From positions 1 to 50,962 of the forward strand of contig CAJUFK010000011.1 of assembly GCA_910585535.1 (NCBI GenBank): DNA of 50,962 nt. The letters run 5' to 3'. Positions 43,359 to 50,755 of this stretch are shown piece after piece. The translations under genes were made by a program, and so were the position numbers. Positions within the stretch are counted from its first letter, which is position 1. Every line of letters starts with the position of its first letter. Below the pieces are notes generated by a model. It was not told the origin of the DNA and searched no databases. It worked only from the letters and a program-made list of their open reading frames with translations. This DNA comes from an uncultured Angelakisella sp. (GTDB lineage: Bacteria > Bacillota > Clostridia > Oscillospirales > Ruminococcaceae).

Positions 43359-44000
43359 TTAAGCAGCGGCTTTTTTGGAGGCGCTCGCCCACCACCAGTC
43401 AATGAACACGACCTGCTCGGCGATCTTGTCGGCGTAGGTGTCGAGACTGGCAGGCTCGCAGACGGTGGCCTCGTTTACGGTCTCCATCGTGGTGCCCATG
43501 AAGCGGATGCCGGTCAGGTTCTGCTCAGCGTCAAGCACCAGAGCACAGACAGCGCAGTTGCGGTAGCGGATCTGGATGCCCTTTTTGGTCTCCTGAATAC
43601 GGACCTTCTTGGAGTGCTTGCTGCCCATACCGGCGATGATGGCCTTCACGGTTTCCAGCGCGGTGTCGGCGAGGCTGGGAACGGTCAGGTCGATGCTGTT
43701 CAGGCGGTCACGCTCACGCAGCTCAGCAACCGCGGCTTCCAGATTGAAGGGGACGACCAGCGCGGTGCAGGTCTCAGCAGCGGGGGCCTCGATAGCTTCC
43801 TCGGTGTACACGGTCTCGTTCTCAGCGGCCTCAACCTCGGCGGCGGGGACTTCGACCTCGACGGCCTCGATGCTGATCTGCTCGGAGGTGTTGGCCTCGT
43901 ACTCGGTGCGGCTGATAACCTTGCGCTTGCCGTTCTCATCAACGCGGTAGAAGCGAGCCTTGCCGTTTTTGTCGGTGGTCTGAGTATAAGTGTAAGTCAT
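43359..44000 (-). CDS. Hypothetical 213-residue protein
   Basis: ATG 44000 behind AAGGAAG. Basic, Thr-rich start (MTYTYTQTTDKNGKARFYR), an acidic Ala/Glu-rich middle (VEVPAAEVEAAENETV near 47-62), then an alpha/beta C-terminal domain ending DWWWASASKKAAA. A consensus promoter with a palindromic operator lies 88 bp upstream. No known family. The strong promoter suggests high expression. Confidence 0.65.
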   Translation of the reverse strand: MTYTYTQTTDKNGKARFYRVDENGKRKVISRTEYEANTSEQISIEAVEVEVPAAEVEAAENETVYTEEAIEAPAAETCTALVVPFNLEAAVAELRERDRLNSIDLTVPSLADTALETVKAIIAGMGSKHSKKVRIQETKKGIQIRYRNCAVCALVLDAEQNLTGIRFMGTTMETVNEATVCEPASLDTYADKIAEQVVFIDWWWASASKKAAA

Positions 44001-44075
44001 GGTAATCTTCCTTTCCGGCCTTCTGGCCTGTCCGCGCCCGCCGCTCTCAGCGGTCGGGCGTTTATTTATTAGTTT
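44001..44075 (-). promoter_or_regulatory. Structured leader with hairpin and tandem GGCC box
   Basis: Between promoter and ATG 44000 (leftward): hairpin CGCCCG-ACCGCTGAGAGCGG-CGGGCG, then CAGGCCAGAAGGCC, then the ribosome site. Similar hairpin plus CAGGCC-(A)AGAGGCC leaders occur at 50461-50530. Confidence 0.5.
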
Positions 44076-44087
44076 TTCACTATCTAC

Positions 44088-44116
44088 ATTCTACCACGAT
44101 AGCGTTGTATTGTCAA
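44088..44116 (-). promoter_or_regulatory. Consensus promoter of the 213-residue protein gene
   Basis: Read leftward: TTGACA (44116-44111), 17-bp spacer, TAGAAT (44093-44088) with extended -10 TGG. Palindrome TTTTCGGAAAA (44121-44131) lies 4 bp upstream of the -35. Confidence 0.88.
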
Positions 44117-44195
44117 TAGGTTTTCGGAAAATTTTTCAAGAAAATCGCTTTATGTTCTCGCTGCAAGCACTTTCAGTCTGCAATCAAAGCGCACA

Positions 44196-44224
44196 AAGGC
44201 CCGTTCCAAAACAGAACGGGCCTT
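44196..44224 (-). terminator. Terminator of the accessory gene
   Basis: AAGGCCCGTTC (44196-44206) pairs with GAACGGGCCTT (44214-44224). On the minus strand the tail is only TT followed by TGTGC, so termination may be moderate. It lies 9 bp past the stop of the leftward accessory gene. Confidence 0.65.
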
Positions 44225-44232
44225 GTCAGTAT

Positions 44233-44916
44233 TCAGTTATACTTTGGGGAAAACGAACAGAAAATCAAGTCATAAGCTAAGATGTGCAGAGCCTCGTCAG
44301 GCCAGAGCTTCCGACCGTCTTTCACAAAACGGCTTTTGTTAGTCTGCATCAGCTCGTCGCATTGACGCATGGCTTCAATAAGTTGATTACACATTCGACA
44401 ATAGACATCCGGCTTAAAAGACGATGCTGCGCCCCAGTCATCTTCAAACCCAACAAATCTCGCAAACTTCCATGCTTCTCTCGGCTTGAAAAAGAAATAT
44501 TCGTCTGGTTTCCAGCAGGCCAGATATGCCATAACTGCTGATGGCGTTTGTTCGTTAGACCAATTACCGTACTTTCTCACTAATGCTTCACTGCTGCCAA
44601 TAAAGCGATCAACTCGTGTTTTCAAATCACCATCTGCGAATAGAGCAAGAAACATATCTCGCACAATATCAGGTTCCTGCTCTGCAAACAGTTCTACGCC
44701 TTTGCGCGGTCTCATTTTCCCAGCATCTGTAATATTTCCAAGTCCGCCCAATGCTTTTTTCAGCATATCAGCAAAATCTGATCTGTTCGGCTCCCAGCAA
44801 TCCTTAAACTGCTGACACGCAACCCACTTATAACTCTCGTCGTAATACGAATTAGTCAAGACATCAAATTTCGCAATATATCTGCTGAACAAAATACTGA
44901 GTTTCTTTTCGTCCAC
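44233..44916 (-). CDS. Accessory (moron-type) protein, McrB N-terminal-like
   Basis: 227 residues, ATG 44916. Its own promoter (44959-44987) and terminator make it a self-contained unit. SNEQTPSAVMAYLACWKPDEY followed by FFKPREAWKFARFVGF resembles regions of large defence ATPases (McrB-like proteins) in which a short N-terminal domain precedes the ATPase; here no ATPase follows. AT-richness is visibly higher than in the genes around it. It may act in defence against other phages or as a decoy. Function is inference. Confidence 0.55.
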   Translation of the reverse strand: MDEKKLSILFSRYIAKFDVLTNSYYDESYKWVACQQFKDCWEPNRSDFADMLKKALGGLGNITDAGKMRPRKGVELFAEQEPDIVRDMFLALFADGDLKTRVDRFIGSSEALVRKYGNWSNEQTPSAVMAYLACWKPDEYFFFKPREAWKFARFVGFEDDWGAASSFKPDVYCRMCNQLIEAMRQCDELMQTNKSRFVKDGRKLWPDEALHILAYDLIFCSFSPKYN

Positions 44917-44958
44917 GCACCATCACCACCAGCACAATATGTTCTTAACGCTCCTAAT

Positions 44959-44987
44959 ATTGTACTGGCAGTTTATCGCTCTGTCAA
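44959..44987 (-). promoter_or_regulatory. Promoter of the accessory gene
   Basis: Read leftward: TTGACA (44987-44982), 17-bp spacer, TACAAT (44964-44959). It lies 43 bp upstream of ATG 44916. Confidence 0.85.
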
Positions 44988-44989
44988 CA

Positions 44990-45031
44990 AAAAGAATAGC
45001 GGGCCTTCCATCAATCGGAAGACCCGCTATT
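44990..45031 (-). terminator. Terminator of the small RHH gene
   Basis: Read leftward: AAATAGCGGG arm pairs with CCCGCTATT around a CTTCC/GGAAG inner stem, followed by CTTTTTG. It stops the 72-residue gene's transcript just before the accessory gene's promoter. Confidence 0.85.
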
Positions 45032-45034
45032 TAC

Positions 45035-45253
45035 TTATGCCAGATGTTGCTTATCACGAGCTATAGCTTCTTCTACCGCCCGCATCAAAAAGCCATTTAT
45101 GCTTTCGCCCATCGCCTCAGCATGAGCACGGATGAAATCAAGATTTATCTCACTATCACGCCGAATCCTGAACAGCACACGATCATACGCTTTCTTGTCA
45201 TATCGCGCATTAGCGTCAATACGCGCCTGCGAACTCTTTCTTTCGGTTTCCAC
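45035..45253 (-). CDS. Small Arc/RHH-like protein
   Basis: 72 residues, ATG 45253. YDRVLFRIRRDSEINLDFIRA and SINGFLMRAVEEAIARD fit a beta strand plus two helices with a long basic N-terminus, as in Arc-type repressors. It has its own promoter and terminator, so it is a second self-contained unit next to the accessory gene and may regulate it. Confidence 0.65.
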   Translation of the reverse strand: METERKSSQARIDANARYDKKAYDRVLFRIRRDSEINLDFIRAHAEAMGESINGFLMRAVEEAIARDKQHLA

Positions 45254-45273
45254 GACACCACCTCCACGCGGCT

Positions 45274-45303
45274 ATTATACCACATACAACGATGTCATGT
45301 CAA
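45274..45303 (-). promoter_or_regulatory. Promoter of the small RHH gene
   Basis: Read leftward: TTGACA (45303-45298), 18-bp spacer, TATAAT (45279-45274) with TGG in front. It sits just past the stop codon of the upstream gene. Confidence 0.85.
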
Positions 45304-45309
45304 GCGCTT

Positions 45310-45501
45310 TCACCGAACTTCCGCAAACAGCATCAGCGCTGCTTTCATCCCTTCTCGAAAACCGCTGAGCCGAGAATCACGCACGGCCTGATAAAACTTG
45401 TCCTCCATTTCCTCACCGCGCACGAACTGGCTGGCAAAGGCCATCGCAGATTCAGCCTCGGTGCTGCACTGTTCGGTCACAGCGTACATGGTCTCCAGCA
45501 T
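45310..45501 (-). CDS. Hypothetical 63-residue protein
   Basis: ATG 45501 has AGGTGGAG as ribosome site and starts one base past the BRO-like gene's stop. Helical: MLETMYAVTEQCSTEAESAM. An AALMLFAEVR end. Unknown function. Confidence 0.6.
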   Translation of the reverse strand: MLETMYAVTEQCSTEAESAMAFASQFVRGEEMEDKFYQAVRDSRLSGFREGMKAALMLFAEVR

Positions 45502-45502
45502 A

Positions 45503-46111
45503 CTACTCCACCTCCTCTCGGCCCGCATAAGCGTATGAGCGGGGAAATCGCGGCCCTGCCAAAGCGGGAGCCGGAAACTGCTCAGCTCCGTTCAATGGAG
45601 ATTTGACACCCATCCCGGTCAGGTCCATCGCTGCCTGATTCAGCAGCCGTACCTGCTCATCCTGCGGGAGAGCCGGATGCTCGGCAGCACGGATCAGCAG
45701 CTCCGCCCGCTTCAGCCGGACATCTGCGGGCAGCTCAGGCACAACCGGCTCGGCAACTGGTACGGTGTTCACAGGAGGCTGTGCGGGCGCAGCGTAGGCG
45801 CCGGTCTGCCGAATGGAAGGCAGGACTTCGTGAGTAACCCACCGCTTGAACGCCTTAGCCTCCGGCTTGTCGGAACGGAGGATGACAGCATACAGCCCGC
45901 TTTCGTTTACCGTTATAACCTGCTGTTTTCCACGAAGGGTACTCACCAGATGCGTACCCTTCTCATCATCATCGAGCTTTCGAGCTGTGCTATCCGCTCG
46001 CTTCAGCCCCAGCACCCTGCAAACATCTGTCAACACCCACCACGGCTCACCCTCGCTAAGCACCGTCCGTACCTGCTGCTCACCGTAGGAAAACACCTTC
46101 AAATCGTTCAT
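45503..46111 (-). CDS. BRO-N antirepressor
   Basis: 202 residues from ATG 46111 behind GAGGAAGC. Residues 1-105 are a BRO-N domain (VFSYGEQQVRTVLSEGEPWW, DVCRVLGLKRADSTARKL, NESGLYAVILRSDKPEAKAF, WVTHEVLPSIRQTG). The C-terminal part is Pro-rich then helical (AELLIRAAEHPALP). BRO-N proteins bind DNA and often counter repressors after induction. Confidence 0.88.
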   Translation of the reverse strand: MNDLKVFSYGEQQVRTVLSEGEPWWVLTDVCRVLGLKRADSTARKLDDDEKGTHLVSTLRGKQQVITVNESGLYAVILRSDKPEAKAFKRWVTHEVLPSIRQTGAYAAPAQPPVNTVPVAEPVVPELPADVRLKRAELLIRAAEHPALPQDEQVRLLNQAAMDLTGMGVKSPLNGAEQFPAPALAGPRFPRSYAYAGREEVE

Positions 46112-46140
46112 ACTGCTTCCTCGCTTTCTCATGTACTGCT

Positions 46141-46692
46141 CTATCGAATATCGGCTTCGCTGATGGTCCAATCATAGCTGATGCCGGTGTCCGGCACATA
46201 GACGCTGAAGCTGTCACCCTGCTCCAGCACCTCTACGCGGTCCCAGTCCCGCTCTTTGAGTTCGGCCACCACACTTGCGACGCTCTCCCGCACACTCCGC
46301 TCGGCATCTTCCCGGCTCCAGAAGGCATAGGTGCTCAAGCCGACATCGTAGCTGTTATCGGTCACGACATAGCACTTCTCCACGCTCTGCATATCGCCGT
46401 TCAGCAGATAGGCCACGCCTCTGCTGTGCCGCTCGTCAAACCAGTGCCAGATGTCTTCCCGATGCGTACCGGCAGGGAAGCCGAGAAACGGCTCATCCAT
46501 ACACTCGGTCTCAGGGTTCATCGGCACATCGGCGAACTTATCCCACAGCTCCTCCAAAATCTTATCGCGCTCTCGTAGGGTATCAATTTCCTCCAGCCCG
46601 TCCATGAGGGACAGATAGTCGTTGTACTCAATGCTGCTCTCTTGGTGCAGCCGGTTGGCTACGACCACGGCCTCATATTTGCTCACGCCCAT
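46141..46692 (-). CDS. Hypothetical 183-residue protein
   Basis: ATG 46692 behind AGGAGGTTG. Acidic, Trp-rich (EDIWHWFDERHSRGVAYLLNG, STYAFWSREDAERSV). Domain order and role unknown. It is coded upstream of the antirepressor in the same leftward operon. Confidence 0.65.
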   Translation of the reverse strand: MGVSKYEAVVVANRLHQESSIEYNDYLSLMDGLEEIDTLRERDKILEELWDKFADVPMNPETECMDEPFLGFPAGTHREDIWHWFDERHSRGVAYLLNGDMQSVEKCYVVTDNSYDVGLSTYAFWSREDAERSVRESVASVVAELKERDWDRVEVLEQGDSFSVYVPDTGISYDWTISEADIR

Positions 46693-46707
46693 AAAGGCAA
46701 CCTCCTC

Positions 46708-47037
46708 TCAAATCAAACCGTTCCGCTGCCCATACTCGGCGATCTCCCGCGCCAGTGTGAGCGCCAGCTTTATCTGCTCATCACCGGAGCGGAACGGACT
46801 TGTCGCCGCCGCGCCCCGGCTGGCGAAGTTGGACAGCATCATCTTCATGTCGTGCAGGGTCTCGTGCTCCTCTTTGGCTGACAGGGCAATCCGCAGTGCG
46901 TCCGCCAAGTTCTGATTTGTCCAGTGGGTCGTGTAGTACCGCTGCATCCCAGTCTCTTGGTACGCCTGCTCTGCGGTATCGGCCCGCTTCTGGTACTGGT
47001 CGATCAGCTTCTCCAGCTCTTTCTCATCCACAGCCAT
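46708..47037 (-). CDS. Hypothetical 109-residue helical protein
   Basis: ATG 47037 (AAGGAGGTG ribosome site overlapping the upstream stop). Coiled-coil-like start KELEKLIDQYQKRADTAEQA, then more helix. Could be a small DNA-metabolism helper. No family recognised. Confidence 0.6.
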   Translation of the reverse strand: MAVDEKELEKLIDQYQKRADTAEQAYQETGMQRYYTTHWTNQNLADALRIALSAKEEHETLHDMKMMLSNFASRGAAATSPFRSGDEQIKLALTLAREIAEYGQRNGLI

Positions 47038-47294
47038 CACCTCCTTCCCGTGAAACCCAGCACCGTGCCCCACTCCGTAAGCGGAAGCTGGGAGCTGGTC
47101 ATGTCCAACAGAGCCTCCTCGGTCCCACACTCGTCGCAGATGTAGACATCCGCATACCGACTGAGGGCATTCAGCGCTGGCCGGTCCGTCCGCATCGTGT
47201 TCCGACCGCAGCGCGGGCAGGGGAACGCCTCACCCGCGAGCTGCCTCGGCTTCAGGGATTCTATCAGCTTCTTCGCCATCTCAGCTCTGTCCAT
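47037..47294 (-). CDS. Small zinc-ribbon protein
   Basis: 85 residues from ATG 47294. CPRCGRNTM near 26 and CDECGTEEAL near 53 form a typical four-Cys zinc ribbon. The stop overlaps the next ATG. Such proteins often bind nucleic acids. Confidence 0.65.
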   Translation of the reverse strand: MDRAEMAKKLIESLKPRQLAGEAFPCPRCGRNTMRTDRPALNALSRYADVYICDECGTEEALLDMTSSQLPLTEWGTVLGFTGRR

Positions 47295-47484
47295 CTTCGT
47301 CCTCCTTATCGAAGCTATCCAGCGAGACCTCCAGATCATCCTCACTGGCGTCGTCCACCGCCACATAGACATTCTCGCCTGTAGGTATGACCAACTGCAA
47401 GCAATCCAAGTCCTCACCCGTTGCCTGAATGAACTCATCGCCGCTGATCTCCGTAATTCTAAAATACCGTGCCACCACCATCAC
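47281..47484 (-). CDS. Small acidic protein
   Basis: 67 residues from 47484 (or ATG 47481). It ends in an acidic stretch (ASEDDLEVSLDSFDKEDED). Beta-rich start. No family recognised. Confidence 0.55.
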   Translation of the reverse strand: MMVVARYFRITEISGDEFIQATGEDLDCLQLVIPTGENVYVAVDDASEDDLEVSLDSFDKEDEDGQS

Positions 47485-47819
47485 CTCCCTTCACATGAGC
47501 GCTGCTTTGCCAGACGATAGGCATCTTCATCTGTGGTGCCCTTCGGTGCAGCGGCCTGACACCGCAGGCACTGGTACTGGTGCTGAATGTCCGGCGGGTA
47601 TTGCAGGCTCAGCGTTACCAGCGTCATCGTGTTCCCGCAGTACGGGCATTTCGGCTTATCTTCCTCCGTGCCATCACAGCTCTCCTCGTTTTCTTCCAGC
47701 ACAGCAGAACTCATCTCCTCGGTGTAGCAAACACAGCCGCAGGCCGCGCACTTAAACTGGTCATCCACGCGGGTCCAGTCGGGCCCTCCGCACATAGGGC
47801 AGGTCTGCACAATCTTCAC
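47481..47819 (-). CDS. Protein with two zinc ribbons
   Basis: 112 residues from GTG 47819 behind AGGAGGTT. The first ribbon is CPMCGG ... CAACGC and the second CPYCG ... CLRCQ, with a GTTDEDAYRLAKQR tail that resembles Lar-type restriction-alleviation proteins. The Lar link is weak. Confidence 0.6.
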   Translation of the reverse strand: MKIVQTCPMCGGPDWTRVDDQFKCAACGCVCYTEEMSSAVLEENEESCDGTEEDKPKCPYCGNTMTLVTLSLQYPPDIQHQYQCLRCQAAAPKGTTDEDAYRLAKQRSCEGR

Positions 47820-47833
47820 GCTGCAACCTCCTC

Positions 47834-48025
47834 TCAAACTTCTGTTTCTTCCTCGTCAGACGGCCCCCGCTCCTCGACCTCGCAGGCTTCAACGCACAGC
47901 CCGTGGCTGAGGCGCGTCCGGGCGTCGCTGTCGAGGATGCCCACGGCAATCTCCTCAGCCCGCTCCGCGCTGTCCGCCACGATGGTCAGCTCCGACAGCA
48001 CAATCCGCACAGAGAACTCCCGCAT
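47834..48025 (-). CDS. Small hypothetical protein
   Basis: 63 residues from ATG 48025 behind GGGAGGTG. An alpha/beta start (MREFSVRIVLSELTIVADSA) and an acidic tail. No family recognised. Confidence 0.55.
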   Translation of the reverse strand: MREFSVRIVLSELTIVADSAERAEEIAVGILDSDARTRLSHGLCVEACEVEERGPSDEEETEV

Positions 48026-48031
48026 CTCCGT

Positions 48032-48280
48032 TCACCTCCCTTCACTGCCGTACAGTCGGACCAGAACGCCGATGCCGCGCTTAATCTCGGCGGCGGGGTC
48101 CCGGCCCAACTGCCGGTAAAATCCCGGATTCACCATGCACTCATAGGCGAGGCGCATAGCATCGAGGTCGTCCCTGCTGATGCCCAGCCGGAAGCCTTTC
48201 ACGATGCGAAGGGCGGAGCGATAGTCCTGCTCGCGCACCAGCCGCCGCACGACATCCGACTTCTTCTCAGGCTCCGACAT
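48032..48280 (-). CDS. Hypothetical 82-residue protein
   Basis: ATG 48280. Helical, with a SDVVRRLVREQDYRSALRIV region and PGFYRQLGRDP. It overlaps its upstream neighbour. Similar small proteins with an 'ALRIVKGF' core occur in phage early operons, role unknown. Confidence 0.6.
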   Translation of the reverse strand: MSEPEKKSDVVRRLVREQDYRSALRIVKGFRLGISRDDLDAMRLAYECMVNPGFYRQLGRDPAAEIKRGIGVLVRLYGSEGR

Positions 48281-48497
48281 ACTTGAACGCCTCCCCCGGC
48301 TCCATCGCTATGAACCTGCCGCGCTTTGTAACGCCCATGCCCCGGTAGGGGCGTGTCAGCAGCTTCATCAGGTAATACTCACCCCGGCCCAGATTCAGGC
48401 TGAAGTCTACGGCGTACAGCGTGTTGTACGCCCAGATATGCGTCTTGCCTTCAGCCACCAGCTTCCTCATCTCGGCCTGTGTCAACTCTGGCTTCAT
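48267..48497 (-). CDS. Hypothetical 76-residue protein
   Basis: ATG 48497 behind GAGGAC. Short helical N-terminus, then NLGRGEYYLMKLLTRPYRGM and a beta end. Function unknown. Confidence 0.58.
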   Translation of the reverse strand: MKPELTQAEMRKLVAEGKTHIWAYNTLYAVDFSLNLGRGEYYLMKLLTRPYRGMGVTKRGRFIAMEPGEAFKYVGA

Positions 48498-48509
48498 ACT
48501 GTCCTCCTC

Positions 48510-49658
48510 TCACGCTGCCAGACAGCAGCGGGTCACGATGGTCTGCTTTACGCCGTCCCGCTCGTTGTGGTCCTTCACGGTGGCCCGGATGGTCGCGCCG
48601 TCCTCAGCCGTGAACGGGCGGGAGGACTTCCAGATGAACACATTCCCACTCTCATCAACGAACTTGTACAGCCATGTCGTGCCGTAATAGCCATCCCACG
48701 ACGACAGCAGAGCCACTGTAGCGGCTTTCAGCGTGATGCGCTGTCCTACTTCGCCCACATACTCAGAACGGGCTACAGCGGCTTCCTGCTGGGCCTGACG
48801 CTCGATTTTGCGCCGATGTCCCACCGGCATATATGCCAGCATCCCGATGTGGTTCCGCTTCGCGTAGCCAGATAGCGCAAGCGTGATGCAGTTGCGCTCC
48901 AAGTCGCTCGCGTCGTCCGGCTCCATAGCGGTCAGCCAGTCCATCACCTCGCGGGCCTCAGCCAGCCCAGCCTCGGACGGCTGCTCGCCGCTCAGCACTC
49001 GGCCCAGAACTCGGTCACGGGTGCTATCAGGCTCTGAGCTTCTGCGGTAGCCGAACTCACGCACCTCGTCGGCGGCGTGGGCCAGAATCCCCAGCACCTC
49101 GTACATGGGGGCGGGGTGCCATGCGTCCCACTCCTCGCGGGTGCAGTCCACGCCCCGGTCAACGAGGTCCTGAACCTCCGCCCACATCGCGGCGGTCGCA
49201 GGGCTGATGCCGGTGTACTCCTTCAGGCAGGTGCGCCCAACCTGACGCACGGAGCCGTCCTCATGCTCAACGAAGAAAGTCACGCCACGGTAACGGTTCG
49301 TCTGGCAGTGGTCGCAGTTCGGAGCCGCCGTGTACCACGCTGGATTCGCCTTGTAGCCGCCGAACACGGTCACGATGTTGCCCTTGTCGCCGTGCTCGAC
49401 CTTCGCCCGGACGGTCCAGCCGTTGGCACGGATGAGGCCGTCGCACTCAACCTCGAAGTTCACGGCGGCGACGGTGTGGCGGCTGACTTCCGCCTGCGTC
49501 TGGGTCACGGGGTCTACGCCCATCACCCGAACGAGCTGCGGATGCTCCGCGCCTGTCGAGTAGGAGAACTGGATGCCGTAAGCGTCGGCCTTCTTCGCCA
49601 GCCGGTCGAGCTTCTTGCTGACTTCCTGCGCCAGCTCTGCGTAAACTGTGAATGTCAT
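48510..49658 (-). CDS. Phage protein with zinc site and OB-like C-terminus
   Basis: 382 residues from ATG 49658 behind GAGGTGAG. Residues 110-150 carry NCDHCQTNRYRGVTFFVEHE and VGRTCLKEYTG, a conserved Cys pattern in large uncharacterised phage proteins. The last 90 residues (GQRITLKAATVALLSSWDGY ... SSRPFTAEDGATIRATV) look like an OB fold, suggesting nucleic-acid binding. It is the largest early gene here. Confidence 0.65.
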   Translation of the reverse strand: MTFTVYAELAQEVSKKLDRLAKKADAYGIQFSYSTGAEHPQLVRVMGVDPVTQTQAEVSRHTVAAVNFEVECDGLIRANGWTVRAKVEHGDKGNIVTVFGGYKANPAWYTAAPNCDHCQTNRYRGVTFFVEHEDGSVRQVGRTCLKEYTGISPATAAMWAEVQDLVDRGVDCTREEWDAWHPAPMYEVLGILAHAADEVREFGYRRSSEPDSTRDRVLGRVLSGEQPSEAGLAEAREVMDWLTAMEPDDASDLERNCITLALSGYAKRNHIGMLAYMPVGHRRKIERQAQQEAAVARSEYVGEVGQRITLKAATVALLSSWDGYYGTTWLYKFVDESGNVFIWKSSRPFTAEDGATIRATVKDHNERDGVKQTIVTRCCLAA

Positions 49659-49663
49659 CTCGC

Positions 49664-49879
49664 TCACCTCACTGTAATCTTGCTGCCGAACACGGCCCGC
49701 ATCTCTTTCGTCGGATTGAGCCGCCGGGTACTCAGGGGCTTGGTCACGATCAGCTTGCCGCAGGCATTGGTCACGATGTAGCGGACGCCGTTGGCGCTGG
49801 TGAAGCTGCACCACTCGGCGCGGCTCAGAGCGATCTCGCGGACCTGCTCACCGGTTCTTGTCTCAATCATCGTTGTCAT
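49664..49879 (-). CDS. Hypothetical 71-residue protein
   Basis: ATG 49879 behind AGAGGATG. Compact alpha/beta protein (VREIALSRAEWCSFTSANGV). Coded directly ahead of the OB-type gene. Function unknown. Confidence 0.58.
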   Translation of the reverse strand: MTTMIETRTGEQVREIALSRAEWCSFTSANGVRYIVTNACGKLIVTKPLSTRRLNPTKEMRAVFGSKITVR

Positions 49880-49947
49880 CCTCTCTGACCTGCCATCATC
49901 GGGCCGGGTAGGTCAGCTCCCGGCGACGCCCTGTTGGGCGTTTCGGC
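49880..49947 (-). promoter_or_regulatory. Repeated hairpin leader, copy 1
   Basis: Read leftward: GCCGAAACGCCC-(A/G)ACA-GGGCGTC hairpin, then CCGG-rich stem, then GATGATGGCAGG-CAGA and the ribosome site. Nearly the same arrangement recurs at 50218-50301. Confidence 0.6.
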
Positions 49948-50217
49948 TCAGACTTCCTCGAAGAACACATTGGCGATTCGGGCAACCTCGAAGGCCACGC
50001 TCTCGATTGTGCAGTCATCGTCCAGCTCGCTGTGCTCCATGATGTCCGCTGCAATCTCCACGATGTCCGCCGTGCTCAGGTTCTCTTTGTGGCCTGCGAG
50101 GTCGAACAGCAGGTGCTCATACTCATCGTTGTCCCCCGCCGTGTACCAATCATGGTCGATGCAGAGCTGGCGGAGTGCGCTGGCGCGAATCTTGCGGATT
50201 TCCTTGTACTGTTTCAT
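49948..50217 (-). CDS. Hypothetical 89-residue protein
   Basis: ATG 50217 behind AAAGGACG. Helical with an acidic end (LDDDCTIESVAFEVARI). Flanked on both sides by near-identical hairpin leaders. Function unknown. Confidence 0.6.
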   Translation of the reverse strand: MKQYKEIRKIRASALRQLCIDHDWYTAGDNDEYEHLLFDLAGHKENLSTADIVEIAADIMEHSELDDDCTIESVAFEVARIANVFFEEV

Positions 50218-50301
50218 GGTTCTCGTCCTTTCTGCCCTGCCATCATCAGCACCGGTGGGGCGGTTCCGGCGGACGCCCTGTCGGGCGTTTCGGCTTATCT
50301 C
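50218..50301 (-). promoter_or_regulatory. Repeated hairpin leader, copy 2
   Basis: Shares the GCCGAAACGCCC-GACA-GGGCGTC hairpin and the GATGATGGCAGGGCAGAAAGGA stretch with the leader at 49880-49947. It precedes the 89-residue gene. Confidence 0.6.
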
Positions 50302-50460
50302 TCAGTCTTCGACTTCGTTGTAAATAGCAGAAATCGCTGCGTTCTGAGATTCCAGAAGGGCTGCGAACTTCTCAGGTGTCATCGTTCCGTTCTTTACGCC
50401 TTCCTCAACAATCTTTGTGGTGGCGTCCATGATATTCTTGATTTTCTGCTCTCTGGTCAT
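50302..50460 (-). CDS. Small 52-residue protein
   Basis: ATG 50460 behind GGGAG, 79 bp from the -10 of a consensus promoter. Helical, starts MTREQKIKNIMDATTKIVEE. First gene of the leftward operon that I can see. Function unknown. Confidence 0.6.
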   Translation of the reverse strand: MTREQKIKNIMDATTKIVEEGVKNGTMTPEKFAALLESQNAAISAIYNEVED

Positions 50461-50530
50461 TTTTATCTCCCTCTCTGGCCTCTTGGCCTGCCCCGCTGCG
50501 CCCAGCAGTCGGGGTTTTTGTTTTCTTTCA
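50461..50530 (-). promoter_or_regulatory. Hairpin leader of the first leftward gene
   Basis: Read leftward: CCCCG-ACTGCTGGGCGCAG-CGGGG hairpin, then CAGGCCAAGAGGCCAGAGAGGG and ATG. It closely matches the leader at 44001-44075. Confidence 0.55.
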
Positions 50531-50538
50531 CTATCTTC

Positions 50539-50567
50539 ATTCTACCATGATAGCGTTGTATTGTCAA
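50539..50567 (-). promoter_or_regulatory. Consensus promoter with tandem palindromes
   Basis: Read leftward: TTGACA (50567-50562), 17-bp spacer, TAGAAT (50544-50539) with extended -10 TGG. Palindromes TTTTCCGAAAA (50572-50582) and TTTTCGGAAAA (50596-50606) lie upstream, the first 4 bp from the -35. Confidence 0.9.
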
Positions 50568-50606
50568 GCGTTTTTCCGAAAATTTTTCAAAAAAGTTTTC
50601 GGAAAA

Positions 50607-50719
50607 TCGCCATAGCAAACACTTTCACGCGCATAGCTGGGCGCAGCAGTCATTTCTCAGCGATGAGCAAACGACCATGATAATTCGCCGACCTCTGACT
50701 TTTAGGGCGTCACCACAAC
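50607..50719. other. Gap without a gene
   Basis: Between the operon promoter and the partial regulator there is no convincing coding frame or repeat beyond the palindromes already listed. Confidence 0.5.
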
Positions 50720-50751
50720 GGCGCCCGCTCCGGTGAAGTGGAGCGGGCGCC
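50720..50751 (-). terminator. GC-rich terminator hairpin
   Basis: GGCGCCCGCTCC (50720-50731) pairs perfectly with GGAGCGGGCGCC (50740-50751). It lies 4 bp past the stop of the partial regulator gene. No T-run, so termination may be weak or factor dependent. Confidence 0.65.
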
Positions 50752-50755
50752 GCCG

